From Listeria_A hofi (GTDB lineage: Bacteria > Bacillota > Bacilli > Lactobacillales > Listeriaceae): a stretch of DNA of 64,000 nucleotides. This document shows, piece by piece, positions 7,330 through 16,734 of this stretch. The notes below the pieces were generated by a model. That model worked only from the letters and a program-made list of their open reading frames with translations, made no database searches and was not told the origin of the DNA. Location: assembly GCF_963575615.1 (NCBI RefSeq), contig NZ_CAUYTL010000008.1:39049-103048 (forward strand), in the 5' to 3' direction. The translations under genes were made by a program, and so were the position numbers. Position 1 is the stretch's first letter, and the number at the start of each line of letters is the position of its first letter.

Positions 7330-10300
7330 CTCCTCACTCGTGTAAACGTTTTATAATGATCATTACTGTAATACCACTTCCCATTAGCCCCCCTTACAAG
7401 CCTCTTGTTCCCTCTATCACCACGAACTTTATTAGTCCGTCCTCTTGTTCGATAGATATCATATTCCTTATACTTGGTGTTCTTAGGCAACACCCCTTCA
7501 TCATTGTAAAATCTTCTGTTTCCTGCGAAACCTCTTGGTTTTTTGCCTTTCCCTTCAATGATACGAATAGTTCTCTTAGCTCTTAATGGAATTTTAGTTG
7601 GTAAATATTTTCTTATTTTTCTTTTTCCGATTACCCTAATTGTCCTAAAAGCATATTTGACAGCTTTTATCTTTCCACCACCAACGGCGCCTTTTGCTGC
7701 AGCTATACCTGCTTTTTTCCAACTTTTTGTTTTTTTGTATGCTTTATAACCATCATATGCTGCGAATCCTGCATTAATAGCTAACCATACCCAGTGACCA
7801 TCTGGATCAATATGCATAACAGGATTATTTTGGGCATAGTTATAGCTATTCATAGTTAATGGGTCATCTTCATCGCCTGGGTCTGGATCAACACTGATAA
7901 AAATGCCTTGTTCTGGCTCGTAGTAACGAGCCATCAAATAATACATGCCGATTTCTTTGTCATATGTGTATCCAGCATAGGCAAATGGGTTTTGCTTGGC
8001 TTCGTTCGTTGTTTCTGTTGCTTGTAGGACATTACCCCATGCGTCGTAGCTGTATTCTGCCACCGTATCGCCCGCCTCATTCGTTAGGGCAACCACATCT
8101 CCATGCGCGTTATAGTGATAGAATACGGTTTTTGTCCCGACTTTCATTGCCATGCGAACATTGCTATCGGAATAGACATATTGGCGTTGCACGGTTCCTG
8201 CGCCGTCTGTTTCGTACAAGACATCGATACTATCGCCATCGTAGTAATACTTGGTCGTTTGTCCATTCACTGTTTTTTCAATACGGCGATTATCATCATC
8301 GTATTTATAGGTTGCGAATGGGGTTGACTCGCCTTTTTTCGTGATGGCTGTCAGTTGGTCTGCGGTGTCCCATGTGTACGTGTATTTACCATCGCTTAGA
8401 CGGTTGCCATTCGTGTCATAGGTCAGTTTGTCGCCATTCCAAGTCGTTAGTTGGTTCCCATCATTATAACTCGCTTCGATGGCTTTTGTCTTGCTCGAAT
8501 CGGTTACTTTTGTACGATTACCGAATCCATCGTACGTATAGGCTTTCACTGTGCCATCTGGTAGTGTCTCTTTCGTGAGTTGGTTGATGGCATCGTAGTC
8601 GTAAGCCGTTTTACCTGCTTTCTTATTATCAATCGTGGTTCGGTTACTCGCCGCATCATACGTGTAGCTTTCTTCAAATAGACTATCGCCAGCCTTATTC
8701 CCAATTTGGATTTCACGTACTTTTTGTGTCGCATCATAATTGAAGTTCGTCCCAACGCCATTGCCGTTGATATACTGATCCACATTGCCAAACTCATCAT
8801 AATCCAAGAAATAGTTTCGAGAACCGTCGTTGAATTTTGTATTTTGATCTAATGCATTGTAATCATAGGTTGCTTTGTAGTTGTGTGCCCCTTGCGAAAC
8901 AACGACTTCATTGATTTTGTCCGTTTTTCCCTTGTTGTCTTTGCTTGGTTTATCTTTGTATGTCCAAGAAACATTTCCACCGCGTTCGGTTTGTTTCGTG
9001 ATACGGTCGGCATCATCGTAGGCTTTATCGCGCACCAATCCTGTTGTTGCGTCCGTCACTTTTGTTTCGTTATCATTGGCGTCAAACTGGAAACTGAAAG
9101 CCGTTTGACCATTCCATTTCACGCCTGTGGCACGATCTGCGGAATCATAGATGCTTTCGATGGTATCACCGTTGGGTTTCGTGACTTTGGTTTGGTTCGC
9201 ATTGGCGTCGTATTCATAGCTGATTTTGCGCCCTAAGGCATCCGTGAATTGGGTGACTTTATTGTCGCTATCGTACGTATAACTATTTTGTTGTTCTTTA
9301 CCGTCTGCAGTTACGAATTTTTCCGTGGTATTGCTGTTGTCATCGTACTTGTAGGCAACAGCTGTCCCATTTGCCAAGGTTGTTTTCGTTAATTGATTAT
9401 CGACGTTATACTCGAGCTTCTTCGTATTGCCTTTTTCATCGGTTTCGGTGAGCTTATTGCCGTAAACATCATACGTGAAGGAGGTTTTACGATTTTCTTC
9501 GTCATACGAAGCGACCACATAATTCCCCGCGCTATCATACGTGTTCTCCGTCAACACTTCCCCGTCCATCACACGCATGTTGTCAAACCAGGCCTTCCCT
9601 GTATGCTTGCCACGGAATAGCGTCCAGATTTTCAATCGCGTAATCGGTTTATCGACGTTCACCGTCACCGCACTACGATTCCACTCATTCGTGCCGGTTG
9701 GGAATGGCGCGTAGAAAGATTTTGTCACACCATCATTTAAGACGGCCTCGGCCAAAATCGCGTAATCGTTTGATAACTTCTCGCCACCAGCTGTATTGAC
9801 CACGTTTTCCGATTTCGACATCGCAGTCACCGTCACATTTTTCGCTGTCGTTTGGTTTAGTACGATTTCTTGTCCATACTTGCTGTCCACGTCCGTCACG
9901 GCTGTCCGCACAATGCGTGCTGAGGAGCTATCCGCAAAACCTTCCGTGTCGTCAATCGCCAGTTTGTCCGTACCTGCTGTGGAGCCGCGATACCAGCCTG
10001 TAGCTGCTAATTCACTACTCGCCGTTTCAAAACTACTGTTCAGGACAGGGTTAAAGGTTGCCGATGCTTCCCCTTTTTCCAATTGAAGATTATCAAACCA
10101 CGCTGTTCCCGTTCCACCAGTATCTTTATTCTGCTCCACTTCTAGGAAAATGTAGGCTTTCGCTGTCGTTTTCGTTGTCTTAATCGTTAACTGGCGTTTT
10201 GTCCAAGGTCGATTGGCCTTCAAGTCGCTGTAACGGTTACTCTGCCATGCTTCTCCATCGGTGACACGCTTCCCTGTTGCATCCTGCAGCTCGACATTAA

Positions 10301-13300
10301 AGAACACATTCGTATCCTTCATATCGCTCGTTTTAATGAGTGCACTCAGTGTATACGTGCTATCTGGTTCCAACTCCACGATTTGTTTCCCAGCTGTAAA
10401 CCCACGTCCTGTCGATTTCCCGGTAATCTTCAAGGAAGCTGCGCCACTCACGCCACCCGGTGCCGATGTCGTTTTATCGATTGCTACCGTCCCCGTCGCT
10501 GTTTGGTACACTTGCGAGAACCATTCCGTCGCTACTAAATCCTTCTCAAAACTTGGATTGGCTAAAATGTTCGTTCCCGTGCTTAGTTCTGCGGTTCCTT
10601 TGATGACATTTCCATATTTGTCGTATTGAGAAACCGTCGATGTCGCACCGCCTGATTGATTCGTTTCTGATACCGCATCGGCATCGTCATACGCGACCGT
10701 CGTGGTTTTATTCTCCGTATCCGTCATTGATGTCACATCGTTATTCTCATTATACGTGTAATTCTCCGTCCCATATGGATCGGTTACCGACGTCACATTC
10801 CCGTCTGCGTCATACGTATACGTCTCTTCTTGCCCTTTTGGACTCACTTCTTTGATCAGGTTATTCGCTTCATAGCTCGTCGTCGTGCTCAACTTCAAGC
10901 CATCCGCGTCTACCACCACTTTCTCAGGGTTTCCTGCCTGATTGTAGGTATACACGGTTTTCTTGCCTTTCGCGTTGATGAGCGTCGCTTCCCGCTTTTC
11001 AGGTGCATAGCTCAGCGTCGTCGCTTTACCAACGGGGTCCGTCACCTTCACCAGTTTCTTATCCATATAGTCATACGATGTTTTGTATGGTTTCTCTTCC
11101 GTATGCTTCGGATCATAAATCGCTGTCAACAAGCCATCTGTGTAGCCATAACGATACGCTTTTCCTCTCGGTGTCGTCGATGCCGTCAATTGTTTCGCGG
11201 CATCGTACGTAAAGGTCACCTCGCGATTTTCCGGTCCGGTAACTTTCGAAACCTGCGCACCGTTGTATGTCACGCTTACTTTCCGACCAGACGCATCCGT
11301 GATCCCAGTCAGTTTCCCACTGGTATAAGCATACGTCAACACATTGCCATTCGGATCCTTCTCCGTCAACAATTGTCCTGCCGTGTTAAACGCGACTTCC
11401 GATTTATCTTGCTCTACCATCAAATAGCCTGTCGCTGTTTTCGTCAGTTCGCTATACACGCCAGCTGGCGCTTCGTAACCCGTTCCTTTTTTCGTAAACA
11501 ATTGCGTTTTATTATCCGATTCAAACAGCATCACATCACCGTTCGCCTGCTCTGCCACACGCGTTTCCAGTGAACTCGTCCAACCTTTACCAAACATCCC
11601 AACTTGCTCATTCTGGCTATTAAACGTTCGGCTAATGTTGATGCTTGGTCCGCGTCCTTCTAGTTCAAAATCTGTCTCGCTGAACAAGAAATTCCCGTTT
11701 GTCGCGTTGACTTCGCCGCCAATCACCGGAATGGATGTCCAATAATCCACCATGCCTTGTTGTAAACCAACGGTTGGAATCACTGGTGTATAGACATCCG
11801 ACATCTTACTTTCCGCTTGTTGCCCTGTTTTCGTATACGACATGACACGGAACCAGTAATTTTTACGCTCGCCGTACACACCTTCTGAATTACGATACAC
11901 TGGCGACGGATCTTGCGCTAACTCTGCCCCTTTTCCATCCGTATGCAACGTCCAACCACCAGCAGCAACCTCGGCTTGTGTTGGCCAAATGCCTTTATTT
12001 TGCGTCGTCCACGTTGTTTTATTCCCAACATCAAACCAAATATACTTCTTCCCATCAAAAAGCCCTACTTTGTAGCCTTCCGCGTTCGCATTCGGCAACC
12101 AATTCACCTGTACGTAACCCGTATTGCTTCCTGCCAAATTGGCATACGCTTTTCCGGTTGGTGGTGCCATGGTTTCTAGTGGCATGTAGACATCTGTTAT
12201 ATCGGACGTCGGGCTGTCCCCACCTGGGAATGTCGCTACAATCCGCACAATATATTTCAGCTGATTGCGCAATCCAAACGTACTACCATATTGGAATCCA
12301 TTCTCATACAATTCCCGTGGATCATTCGCAAACTCCACACCTTTACCGTCTGTATGAAAATCGAATTCCCCTTCGTCCAATTCCGCCTGGGTCGGGAACA
12401 TTTTCTTGCCCTTAGACGTCCAGGTTGTCACGTTTCCAACTGGGAACTGCTGATAATTGTACCCGTTTGAAATAATCACTTTATATCCTGTCGCGCCTGG
12501 TACCGCATTCCACGCTAAATCCATATAACCAGTACCCGTTCCTGGTCCATTCGACGTCGTCGTTACCGTCGCCTTCGCCGGTTTCGCATACGTATACGTC
12601 ACTTCCAAATACGGCACGTTCGTCCCGCTTTCTGTCGCGGTGAACTTTTTCCAAAAACCTTGCGTGTTCGTCGTATGCAGCATGAAACCGTAGTTCACCC
12701 GCGTGCCCTGCGCCCATGCTTGCACCGTATCTTTCACGTTAAAACTCGCCCATTGATCACGCCCGACATTCGTTTCCGCTATATTCGTCGCTGTTGGCTT
12801 CGTATTCCACGTCACCCCAGCTGGCGTCCAAGCGCTCTTCACCTCATCTAGTTTCACCAAGTTCGGCGTGGCTGGGTAGTAATGCCAGGTGGCATACGCT
12901 TTAAACGTCGCCGATTCAATCGAAGCCTTCGCGAGCGACGACACATCCGGCTTGATATACGCATAATTAATCCCCGTCGTGCCATCATATTGACCAACCG
13001 ACATCGTATATTCGCCTTGACCCGCATCCCACAACTTACTTCCGGAGTAGTTCGTCGTTGGATAAGCACTCGCGATATGCGCATCCGTCACCTTTTTCAG
13101 CTGCACACTCGGATCAATATACACAGGGTACACGCGGTCTTCCGCTTTCAACCAGTCCGCATCCGCCACCACACGCAGCGCATACACCGTACTCGTCAAC
13201 TTCTCCAGCTCGAATTTCACTGCATCCGAATTCACCGCGATGCCCGATGTCTCATCCATTTTCGAGTCCGACATCACTGGCTTCGGCAATTCAAACACCA

Positions 13301-13961
13301 CCGCGCCCTTGCGATTCGTAAAGCTGATCGAACCATCCTCCTGCAATTCCGGTACGAGCTTCGTATTCAATGTAAAATGATACGTGTTAAATCCATTATA
13401 TGCCTTGACCACGATGTCTTCCTTCACAGACGTGTTAAAATGCAAATTCCGCAAATCTGTGTTCGGTAACACCTCTTTAAATCGCGCTTCATTGCCGTCG
13501 ACGCTCGCTTCCACGTCCGTCACAGCTGTTTTTTCTTTTTCCCCTTCTGCCGAGTCAAAGCCAAACGTAATCGCTTCATTTCCCTCGCCAAACGTACTGT
13601 ATTTCCCATTTTCCATCTTCGGCAAGAACTGCGCCTGAATCTCCGTCCGTTCCGCCTCAATGACATCCTCATCCGTTGTCACCAAGTCGTTGGAAACCCG
13701 CTCCCACTCGCCATCTTCCTTCACATTCACCGGTTCCGTAAAAATCTGTTTCGTGAAAGAACCATTCTGATTATCATAGACAATCTCATTCTCTGTGCGT
13801 TCGGCCACCACTTCCACCGGCTTTGCTTGCGCCGTTGTTTTTGGTGTTGGCACCACGTCTTCCTTTGCTTCCTCCGCGCGTGGTTCCAATGCTGGCAACG
13901 TCGAAACGACCAACGCAAAAACCAACCACACGAGCAACCCTTTTTTAAGCCATGTCTTCAT
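7323..13961 (-). CDS. wapA: WapA-type cell-wall-associated Rhs toxin with barnase-like tip
   Basis: 2212 residues, the usual WapA size. Layout: signal peptide (1 to about 29, K-K then a hydrophobic core); DNRLRE-type module (about 285-458); two fibronectin-III-like modules (about 463-593 and 600-725); Rhs entry domain (about 745-830); YD repeats; carbohydrate-binding-like modules with N-P-S-F-E and N-S-S-F-E (about 1125-1470); more YD repeats; and an Rhs core ending D-P-D-G. The C-terminal tip matches guanyl-specific RNases of the barnase family. Glu2166 (in K-E-Y-D), Arg2183, Arg2187 and His2202 (in D-H-Y-K-T-F) align with barnase Glu73, Arg83, Arg87 and His102. WapA proteins are exported and deliver the tip into neighbouring cells, where this one should cleave RNA. 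Start ATG with AGCGGAGGCG upstream. Followed by an overlapping immunity gene. Confidence 0.93.
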   Translation of the reverse strand: MKTWLKKGLLVWLVFALVVSTLPALEPRAEEAKEDVVPTPKTTAQAKPVEVVAERTENEIVYDNQNGSFTKQIFTEPVNVKEDGEWERVSNDLVTTDEDVIEAERTEIQAQFLPKMENGKYSTFGEGNEAITFGFDSAEGEKEKTAVTDVEASVDGNEARFKEVLPNTDLRNLHFNTSVKEDIVVKAYNGFNTYHFTLNTKLVPELQEDGSISFTNRKGAVVFELPKPVMSDSKMDETSGIAVNSDAVKFELEKLTSTVYALRVVADADWLKAEDRVYPVYIDPSVQLKKVTDAHIASAYPTTNYSGSKLWDAGQGEYTMSVGQYDGTTGINYAYIKPDVSSLAKASIESATFKAYATWHYYPATPNLVKLDEVKSAWTPAGVTWNTKPTATNIAETNVGRDQWASFNVKDTVQAWAQGTRVNYGFMLHTTNTQGFWKKFTATESGTNVPYLEVTYTYAKPAKATVTTTSNGPGTGTGYMDLAWNAVPGATGYKVIISNGYNYQQFPVGNVTTWTSKGKKMFPTQAELDEGEFDFHTDGKGVEFANDPRELYENGFQYGSTFGLRNQLKYIVRIVATFPGGDSPTSDITDVYMPLETMAPPTGKAYANLAGSNTGYVQVNWLPNANAEGYKVGLFDGKKYIWFDVGNKTTWTTQNKGIWPTQAEVAAGGWTLHTDGKGAELAQDPSPVYRNSEGVYGERKNYWFRVMSYTKTGQQAESKMSDVYTPVIPTVGLQQGMVDYWTSIPVIGGEVNATNGNFLFSETDFELEGRGPSINISRTFNSQNEQVGMFGKGWTSSLETRVAEQANGDVMLFESDNKTQLFTKKGTGYEAPAGVYSELTKTATGYLMVEQDKSEVAFNTAGQLLTEKDPNGNVLTYAYTSGKLTGITDASGRKVSVTYNGAQVSKVTGPENREVTFTYDAAKQLTASTTPRGKAYRYGYTDGLLTAIYDPKHTEEKPYKTSYDYMDKKLVKVTDPVGKATTLSYAPEKREATLINAKGKKTVYTYNQAGNPEKVVVDADGLKLSTTTSYEANNLIKEVSPKGQEETYTYDADGNVTSVTDPYGTENYTYNENNDVTSMTDTENKTTTVAYDDADAVSETNQSGGATSTVSQYDKYGNVIKGTAELSTGTNILANPSFEKDLVATEWFSQVYQTATGTVAIDKTTSAPGGVSGAASLKITGKSTGRGFTAGKQIVELEPDSTYTLSALIKTSDMKDTNVFFNVELQDATGKRVTDGEAWQSNRYSDLKANRPWTKRQLTIKTTKTTAKAYIFLEVEQNKDTGGTGTAWFDNLQLEKGEASATFNPVLNSSFETASSELAATGWYRGSTAGTDKLAIDDTEGFADSSSARIVRTAVTDVDSKYGQEIVLNQTTAKNVTVTAMSKSENVVNTAGGEKLSNDYAILAEAVLNDGVTKSFYAPFPTGTNEWNRSAVTVNVDKPITRLKIWTLFRGKHTGKAWFDNMRVMDGEVLTENTYDSAGNYVVASYDEENRKTSFTYDVYGNKLTETDEKGNTKKLEYNVDNQLTKTTLANGTAVAYKYDDNSNTTEKFVTADGKEQQNSYTYDSDNKVTQFTDALGRKISYEYDANANQTKVTKPNGDTIESIYDSADRATGVKWNGQTAFSFQFDANDNETKVTDATTGLVRDKAYDDADRITKQTERGGNVSWTYKDKPSKDNKGKTDKINEVVVSQGAHNYKATYDYNALDQNTKFNDGSRNYFLDYDEFGNVDQYINGNGVGTNFNYDATQKVREIQIGNKAGDSLFEESYTYDAASNRTTIDNKKAGKTAYDYDAINQLTKETLPDGTVKAYTYDGFGNRTKVTDSSKTKAIEASYNDGNQLTTWNGDKLTYDTNGNRLSDGKYTYTWDTADQLTAITKKGESTPFATYKYDDDNRRIEKTVNGQTTKYYYDGDSIDVLYETDGAGTVQRQYVYSDSNVRMAMKVGTKTVFYHYNAHGDVVALTNEAGDTVAEYSYDAWGNVLQATETTNEAKQNPFAYAGYTYDKEIGMYYLMARYYEPEQGIFISVDPDPGDEDDPLTMNSYNYAQNNPVMHIDPDGHWVWLAINAGFAAYDGYKAYKKTKSWKKAGIAAAKGAVGGGKIKAVKYAFRTIRVIGKRKIRKYLPTKIPLRAKRTIRIIEGKGKKPRGFAGNRRFYNDEGVLPKNTKYKEYDIYRTRGRTNKVRGDRGNKRLVRGANGKWYYSNDHYKTFTRVRRW

Positions 13962-14004
13962 GTAAAAACGCCTCCGCTTTTTGTATTTTTTCTTACCCTC
14001 TTTC

Positions 14005-14026
14005 TTCAGTGAACGCTTTCACTGAA
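14005..14026 (-). promoter_or_regulatory. cre-like palindrome in the wapA leader
   Basis: A 22-bp inverted repeat with TTCAGTGAA arms around AGCG, 44-65 bases before the wapA ATG. On the minus strand TGAAAGCGTTCACT fits the CcpA cre consensus with one mismatch. A weak TTGTTT/TATTTT promoter pair lies just upstream, so CcpA binding here would block elongation. Another dyad-binding regulator is possible. Confidence 0.5.
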
Positions 14027-14205
14027 CTACTAAAATAACATAGCCAGTATTGGAAAACAATACTTTTTTGTTTTTTCTAATAAATTCTTTTTTTCTTGCA
14101 TTTCTAAATAGAATGCTATTCCATCCCGCTATATCATGCATAAACGACTCCAAATGGCATCTCCACCTTTCTTTATCTCTTATTTATTATACGAATATAT
14201 GTTCG

Positions 14206-14368
14206 CTTTGTAAATAGCAAAAGTCTCCCAAGTTTGAAAAGCTGAAACGGCCCGTTCAACTCCGAAAAAAACTGGAGCGGCCGCAGTAAAAAGCCGCTCT
14301 TGCTTTTTATGTAGGGCGTGAAGTTTTCGAGGAGTTGGCCGTTGAAGCTGGATCCGGAGACGCCAAAC
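14206..14368 (-). repeat. R2 dispersed repeat, copy 1
   Basis: Read on the minus strand it starts GTTTGGCG, continues CGGATCCAGCTTCA and CCTCGAAA, and ends CAGCTTTTCAAA. The same segments occur in the same order on the plus strand at 16735-16940. It lies between wapA and a small membrane gene. Reading frames here are shadows of the repeat, not genes. Confidence 0.6.
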
Positions 14369-14380
14369 AAGATACAACAC

Positions 14381-14453
14381 ATGGATTACATGCTCGCTAC
14401 GCTCTCATGCATATTATGGTTCTAATTCAGCACAAAACGCTTCATAAGCACCA
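14381..14453 (+). repeat. R1 dispersed hairpin repeat, copy A
   Basis: ATGGATTACATGCTCGCT, then CTCATGCATA, then a hairpin TGGTTCT/AGCACCA (one mismatch) enclosing TAATTCAGCACAAAACGC. It lies 14 nt 3' of the small minus-strand gene at 14468, so that gene's transcript reads into the hairpin. Confidence 0.7.
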
Positions 14454-14467
14454 CAACAACCCACCAT

Positions 14468-14671
14468 CTATCTTTTATCTCTTTTTACCTTTCTCGAAGC
14501 AATGAACATCCATATAGTGCAAAAAAACAATGCACCATAAACTCCCGAGTATATGAAGTCACCATTAACGATATATTCCATTGAAATACCTATCACACTA
14601 CCTACAATAGCTGCTATTAAAACACTCCAAACAGGGTGCTCCTTATCAAATTTCTTCAATTTCTGATACAA
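14468..14671 (-). CDS. small two-TM membrane protein
   Basis: 67 residues with a basic N-terminus (K-L-K-K-F-D-K), two hydrophobic segments (about residues 15-30 and 39-58) and a basic tail R-K-V-K-R-D-K-R. An ATG at 14686 is possible, but GGAGGCG inside that extension lies 7 nt before TTG 14671, so the TTG is the better start. Not recognised. It stands alone between repeats. Confidence 0.55.
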   Translation of the reverse strand: MYQKLKKFDKEHPVWSVLIAAIVGSVIGISMEYIVNGDFIYSGVYGALFFCTIWMFIASRKVKRDKR

Positions 14672-14947
14672 TATCTTCGCCTCCATTGTCTACTATCCAT
14701 GTATTGCTCGCTCACTTCTTAAGAATCTCCAACAATCTTAACACAAAAATTCGCCCAAAAACCATTTCCGTCTTAAACGCTTGATTTTTAATCCTGAACG
14801 CTTAATTTACCCTTACAAATCTGAGTTTTTAGCGGTCTTGTATGAATGTTGTTCTTGGTTTAGCGTTCAACCATACTGAGGCTATTCTTGTTTGCTGGCT
14901 GCTCGTTTATTCACTGCTATTCCTGATTTGGCGCATAAGAGCCTTTT

Positions 14948-15023
14948 ATGGATTACATGCTCGCTTCGCTCTCATGCATACTGAGACTCTAATTCAGCAC
15001 AAGACGCTTCATAAGAGTCTCAG
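14948..15023 (+). repeat. R1 dispersed hairpin repeat, copy B
   Basis: Same layout as copy A: ATGGATTACATGCTCGCT, CTCATGCATA, then a perfect 10-bp stem CTGAGACTCT/AGAGTCTCAG around TAATTCAGCACAAGACGC. The stem differs from copy A on both sides while the loop is almost unchanged. Confidence 0.7.
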
Positions 15024-15107
15024 CAAAACATCATGTTTCACAAGTGAAACATGTTCCAACCGACTGAAACATCAACCCAAATCACCAAATTTTATTTACA
15101 TTCCACT

Positions 15108-15121
15108 CGAAACCGTTTACA
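15108..15121 (+). promoter_or_regulatory. cre-like site before the bgl gene
   Basis: CGAAACCGTTTACA matches the loose CcpA consensus TGNNANCGNTNNCA except for the first base. It is 69 bases upstream of the beta-glucosidase start, a suitable place for carbon catabolite repression. Confidence 0.45.
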
Positions 15122-15189
15122 TTTAATTTATACAGAAAGCCCGCAACAACGCTTTCTATCCAAGCTCGATAATTTTTCGGAGGTGCATT

Positions 15190-16635
15190 ATGCAACACAA
15201 AACGTTGAAACCATTCCCAAAGGATTTTCTTTGGGGCTCAGCATCCGCGGCTTATCAGGTCGAAGGTGCTTGGGACACAGAGGGTAAAGGCCCGTCTGTC
15301 TGGGATGAGTTTGTTCGCATTCCTGGCAAAACTTTTAAAGGAACGAATGGCGATGTGGCGGTCGATCATTATCATCGCTTTAAAGAGGATGTTGCGTTGA
15401 TGGCTGAGCAAGGCTTGAAGGCTTACCGGTTTTCGATTGCGTGGAGTCGTGTTTTCCCAAAAGGGCATGGCGAAGTGAATGAGGCTGGTCTCGCGTTTTA
15501 TGACGCTCTTGTTGATGAACTGGTAGCGAACAACATTACGCCAATTATCACGCTTTACCATTGGGATATCCCGCAAGCGATTCAAGATGAGTACGGCGGC
15601 TGGGAATCGCGTCGCATTATCAAAGATTTCACGGATTACGCGGAGGTTTGCTTCAAGCGTTACGGCGATCGTGTCAAATACTGGGTAACGCTCAATGAAC
15701 AGAATGTTTTTATCTCGCATGGCTACAAGTTGGCGCTACACCCGCCTGGCTTGACCGACGACAAACGGATGTTCCAAGCGAATCATATCGCCAATCTTTC
15801 CAATGCCTCTGCAATAGCAAAATTCCGTGAGCTAGGTATGGACGGCAAAATCGGCCCAAGTTTTGCATATGGACCGAATTATGCGATTGACGGCAAGCCT
15901 GAGAACGCGCTAGCAGCTGATAACAGCGAGGAATTCAATGCGCATCTTTGGATGGACGTCTACACTTGGGGCGAATATCCGATTGCGGTTTGGAATTGGC
16001 TCGAGGAGAACGGCTTCGCACCGGACTTAGAACCAGGCGACACCGAACTTCTCAAAAAAGGAAAGCCTGATTTCATGGGGGTCAATTATTATCGTACAAT
16101 GACGAATGCGGCAAACCCGCTAGATGGCGTTGGCGTTGGTAAAATGAATACAACCGGTGAAAAAGGTTCCACACAAGAAAGTGGGCTTCCGGGCGTTTAT
16201 CGTCATGTGAATAATCCTTATTTGGAGAAAACGAACTGGGATTGGGATATTGATCCTACAGGTCTGCGCGTTGGCCTTCGCCGTATTGCAAGTCGTTACC
16301 GTTTGCCGATACTTATTACGGAGAACGGGCTTGGCGAATATGATACATTAGAAGAAGGAAACGAAATCCATGATGAGTACCGCATCGACTACATTCGCGC
16401 TCATTCTATTGCGATTCAAGAAGCAATTACCGATGGCGTGGAAATGCTTGGTTACTGCACATGGTCGTTCACTGATTTACTAAGCTGGCTCAATGGCTAT
16501 CAAAAACGTTACGGTTTCGTGTACGTAGATCGTGATGAAAATGATGAAAAAGAGTTAGCACGTTACAAAAAAGATAGTTTCTATTGGTATAAGAAAACGA
16601 TTGAAGAAAATGGAGCAAATTTAATCAAAGAGTAA
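15190..16635 (+). CDS. 6-phospho-beta-glucosidase, GH1
   Basis: 481 residues, full length for glycoside hydrolase family 1. The acid/base is Glu170 in T-L-N-E-Q (NEP variant) and the nucleophile is Glu378 in I-T-E-N-G. Ser432, Lys439 and Tyr441 in L-L-S-W-L-N-G-Y-Q-K-R-Y-G form the pocket typical of enzymes acting on 6-phosphorylated beta-glucosides, so it should cleave cellobiose-6-phosphate or aryl-beta-glucoside phosphates in the cytoplasm. ATG preceded by CGGAGGTG. It is followed by a cellobiose-type EIIC and a ROK kinase; together they form a beta-glucoside set under probable CcpA control. The exact substrate is unproven. Confidence 0.88.
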   Translation: MQHKTLKPFPKDFLWGSASAAYQVEGAWDTEGKGPSVWDEFVRIPGKTFKGTNGDVAVDHYHRFKEDVALMAEQGLKAYRFSIAWSRVFPKGHGEVNEAGLAFYDALVDELVANNITPIITLYHWDIPQAIQDEYGGWESRRIIKDFTDYAEVCFKRYGDRVKYWVTLNEQNVFISHGYKLALHPPGLTDDKRMFQANHIANLSNASAIAKFRELGMDGKIGPSFAYGPNYAIDGKPENALAADNSEEFNAHLWMDVYTWGEYPIAVWNWLEENGFAPDLEPGDTELLKKGKPDFMGVNYYRTMTNAANPLDGVGVGKMNTTGEKGSTQESGLPGVYRHVNNPYLEKTNWDWDIDPTGLRVGLRRIASRYRLPILITENGLGEYDTLEEGNEIHDEYRIDYIRAHSIAIQEAITDGVEMLGYCTWSFTDLLSWLNGYQKRYGFVYVDRDENDEKELARYKKDSFYWYKKTIEENGANLIKE

Positions 16636-16698
16636 GGGAGTCAAGTTTGCGAAACGTATCTAAATGCGTTTTGTGAACTTGGTTTAATAGTTAATTAA

Positions 16699-16712
16699 AG
16701 AAAGCGTTAACA
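16699..16712 (+). promoter_or_regulatory. cre-like site between bgl and EIIC genes
   Basis: AGAAAGCGTTAACA matches the strict CcpA consensus with only the first base off. It suggests the EIIC-kinase part has its own catabolite-repressed promoter. A long imperfect hairpin (CAAGTTTGCGAAACG with CGTTTTGTGAACTTG) lies just upstream, after the bgl stop. Confidence 0.5.
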
Positions 16713-16734
16713 AGTTTGGGTCATGTGAGGCGTC

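Larger units (their letters stand above)
14687..15189. other. intergenic: R1 copy and bgl promoter region
   Basis: Holds R1 copy B (14948-15023), an inverted repeat TGTTTCAC-AA-GTGAAACA (15035-15052), a cre-like site (15108-15121) and a short dyad AGAAAGC/GCTTTCT (15134-15157) just ahead of the beta-glucosidase gene. The plus-strand frame at 14842-15126 has no ribosome binding site and overlaps the repeat; I do not call it a gene. Confidence 0.5.

Noticed and set aside
9796..13638. Long plus-strand frames opposite wapA (for example 10830-11573)
   Set aside because: Shadows of the Rhs repeats; no signals, and the composition is Arg/His-rich as expected of antisense to YD repeats.
14173..14382. 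Minus-strand frames next to wapA
   Set aside because: They are translations of R2 copy 1. The similarity to copy 2 is explained by the DNA repeat and is not supported by a start signal.
15035..15052. TGTTTCAC-AA-GTGAAACA as a parS site
   Set aside because: The half-sites are right but two extra bases separate them; ParB needs the contiguous 16-bp palindrome. More likely an operator or hairpin.
14842..15126. 94-codon plus-strand frame
   Set aside because: No ribosome binding site; overlaps R1 copy B and the bgl promoter region; composition is that of the repeat.
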